Source: Bacteroidota bacterium
GTDB taxonomy: Bacteria; Bacteroidota; Bacteroidia; Chitinophagales; Chitinophagaceae
Assembly (NCBI GenBank): GCA_018267795.1
Contig: JAFDXS010000162.1
Coordinates: 1 to 6,225 of the forward strand
Length of the DNA: 6,225 bases
Direction: 5' to 3'
Shown here: in pieces, positions 6,080-6,225 of the stretch
How the letters are laid out: every line of letters starts with the position of its first letter
Position numbering within the stretch: the stretch's first letter is position 1
Made by a program: the position numbers and the translations under genes
The notes under the pieces: generated by a model
What the model was told of the DNA's origin: nothing
Databases searched by the model: none
What the model saw: only the letters and a program-made list of their open reading frames with translations

Positions 6080-6090
6080 GAAATGTCCCA
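6080..6090 (-). repeat. Distal inverted copy of the GGGACATTT motif
   Basis: GAAATGTCCCA is the reverse complement of TGGGACATTTC and so nearly an inverted copy of TGGGACATTTT at 6006-6016. The two face each other across about 63 bases of AT-rich DNA. The shared 9-base core AAATGTCCC is unlikely by chance at this distance, though one extra copy is modest evidence. Confidence 0.45.
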
Positions 6091-6225
6091 AAAAAGAATT
6101 CTACCCGCAATGGGAGTTTTTCTAAAAGCAGCTGTTTGTTAGCTATTAAAAGATGCAACACATTCCTATGTTGTTAATTAAACTTTATCCTGCATTTTCT
6201 GTTATTTATCGCAGGAATATCCGCA

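Larger units (their letters stand above)
5743..6225. other. Gene-free region with a GC-shifted block and repeated motifs
   Basis: No convincing coding sequence is seen in these 483 bases. Bases 5743-5774 are almost pure A/T. Bases 5775-5980 are more balanced (hand count 48% GC over 5801-5900, about 41% over 5901-5980). They contain several short inverted repeats, such as CGACC-AA-GGTCG at 5838-5849 and an imperfect hairpin around 5951-5972 (GGaCTCT with AGAGgCC). A boxA-like sequence is at 5921-5933 and a cluster of GGGACATTTT-type motifs lies at 5979-6090. From 6013 onward the DNA is AT-rich with no clear structure. A minus-strand open frame over 5767-6003 is judged non-coding. The block could be the end of a mobile element, an RNA-gene leader, or a structured intergenic repeat. 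Confidence 0.5.

Noticed and set aside
5979..6090. CRISPR array
   Set aside because: The repeated unit is only about 9-10 bases, spacing is irregular and copies occur in both orientations. There are no uniform spacers.
6153..6225. A + strand frame from ATG 6153 open to the right edge (about 24 codons)
   Set aside because: It is too short to judge, lacks a Shine-Dalgarno site and resembles no known N-terminus. Such a frame is expected by chance.

Overview
The window most likely comes from the chromosome of a Bacteroidota bacterium, probably Chitinophagaceae or a relative. The evidence is a protein with a signal peptide and a C-terminal type IX secretion (T9SS) sorting domain, a membrane-anchored PASTA protein next to D-alanine--D-alanine ligase, a TAnnTTTG-type -7 promoter element, weak Shine-Dalgarno sites and AT-rich DNA. 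All recognisable genes are on the + strand.

Layout. Bases 1-164 hold the 3' end of a secreted beta-rich protein, closed by a strong intrinsic terminator at 186-215. An alpha/beta-hydrolase gene follows (243-929). The longest open frame for it begins inside that terminator, so the later start at 243 is preferred. A 129-base gap contains an AT-rich hairpin and a good -7 promoter element. Then comes a tightly packed five-gene run: ddl (1059-2054), a three-PASTA membrane protein (2086-2946), a T9SS cargo protein split by a frameshift (2947-4245 and 4238-4774), a single-domain rhodanese (4777-5094) and a conserved protein of unknown function (5131-5694). Spacings in this run are 31, 0, 2 and 36 bases. 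A clear intrinsic terminator at 5719-5742 ends it, so it is probably one transcription unit.

How the genes fit together. Ddl makes the D-Ala-D-Ala dipeptide of peptidoglycan in the cytoplasm. PASTA domains in other bacteria bind peptidoglycan or its precursors, so the neighbouring single-pass PASTA protein probably senses or scaffolds the wall from the periplasm. The T9SS protein would be exported and attached to, or released from, the cell surface. The rhodanese and the last protein are cytoplasmic, and their link to the wall genes is unknown.

Bases 5743-6225 hold no convincing gene. They contain a more GC-balanced block (about 48% GC by hand count over 5801-5900), a boxA-like sequence, and a cluster of direct and inverted copies of a GGGACATTTT / AAATGTCCC motif. 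This looks like protein-binding DNA, the end of a mobile element, or an RNA-gene leader. It is the least explained part of the window.
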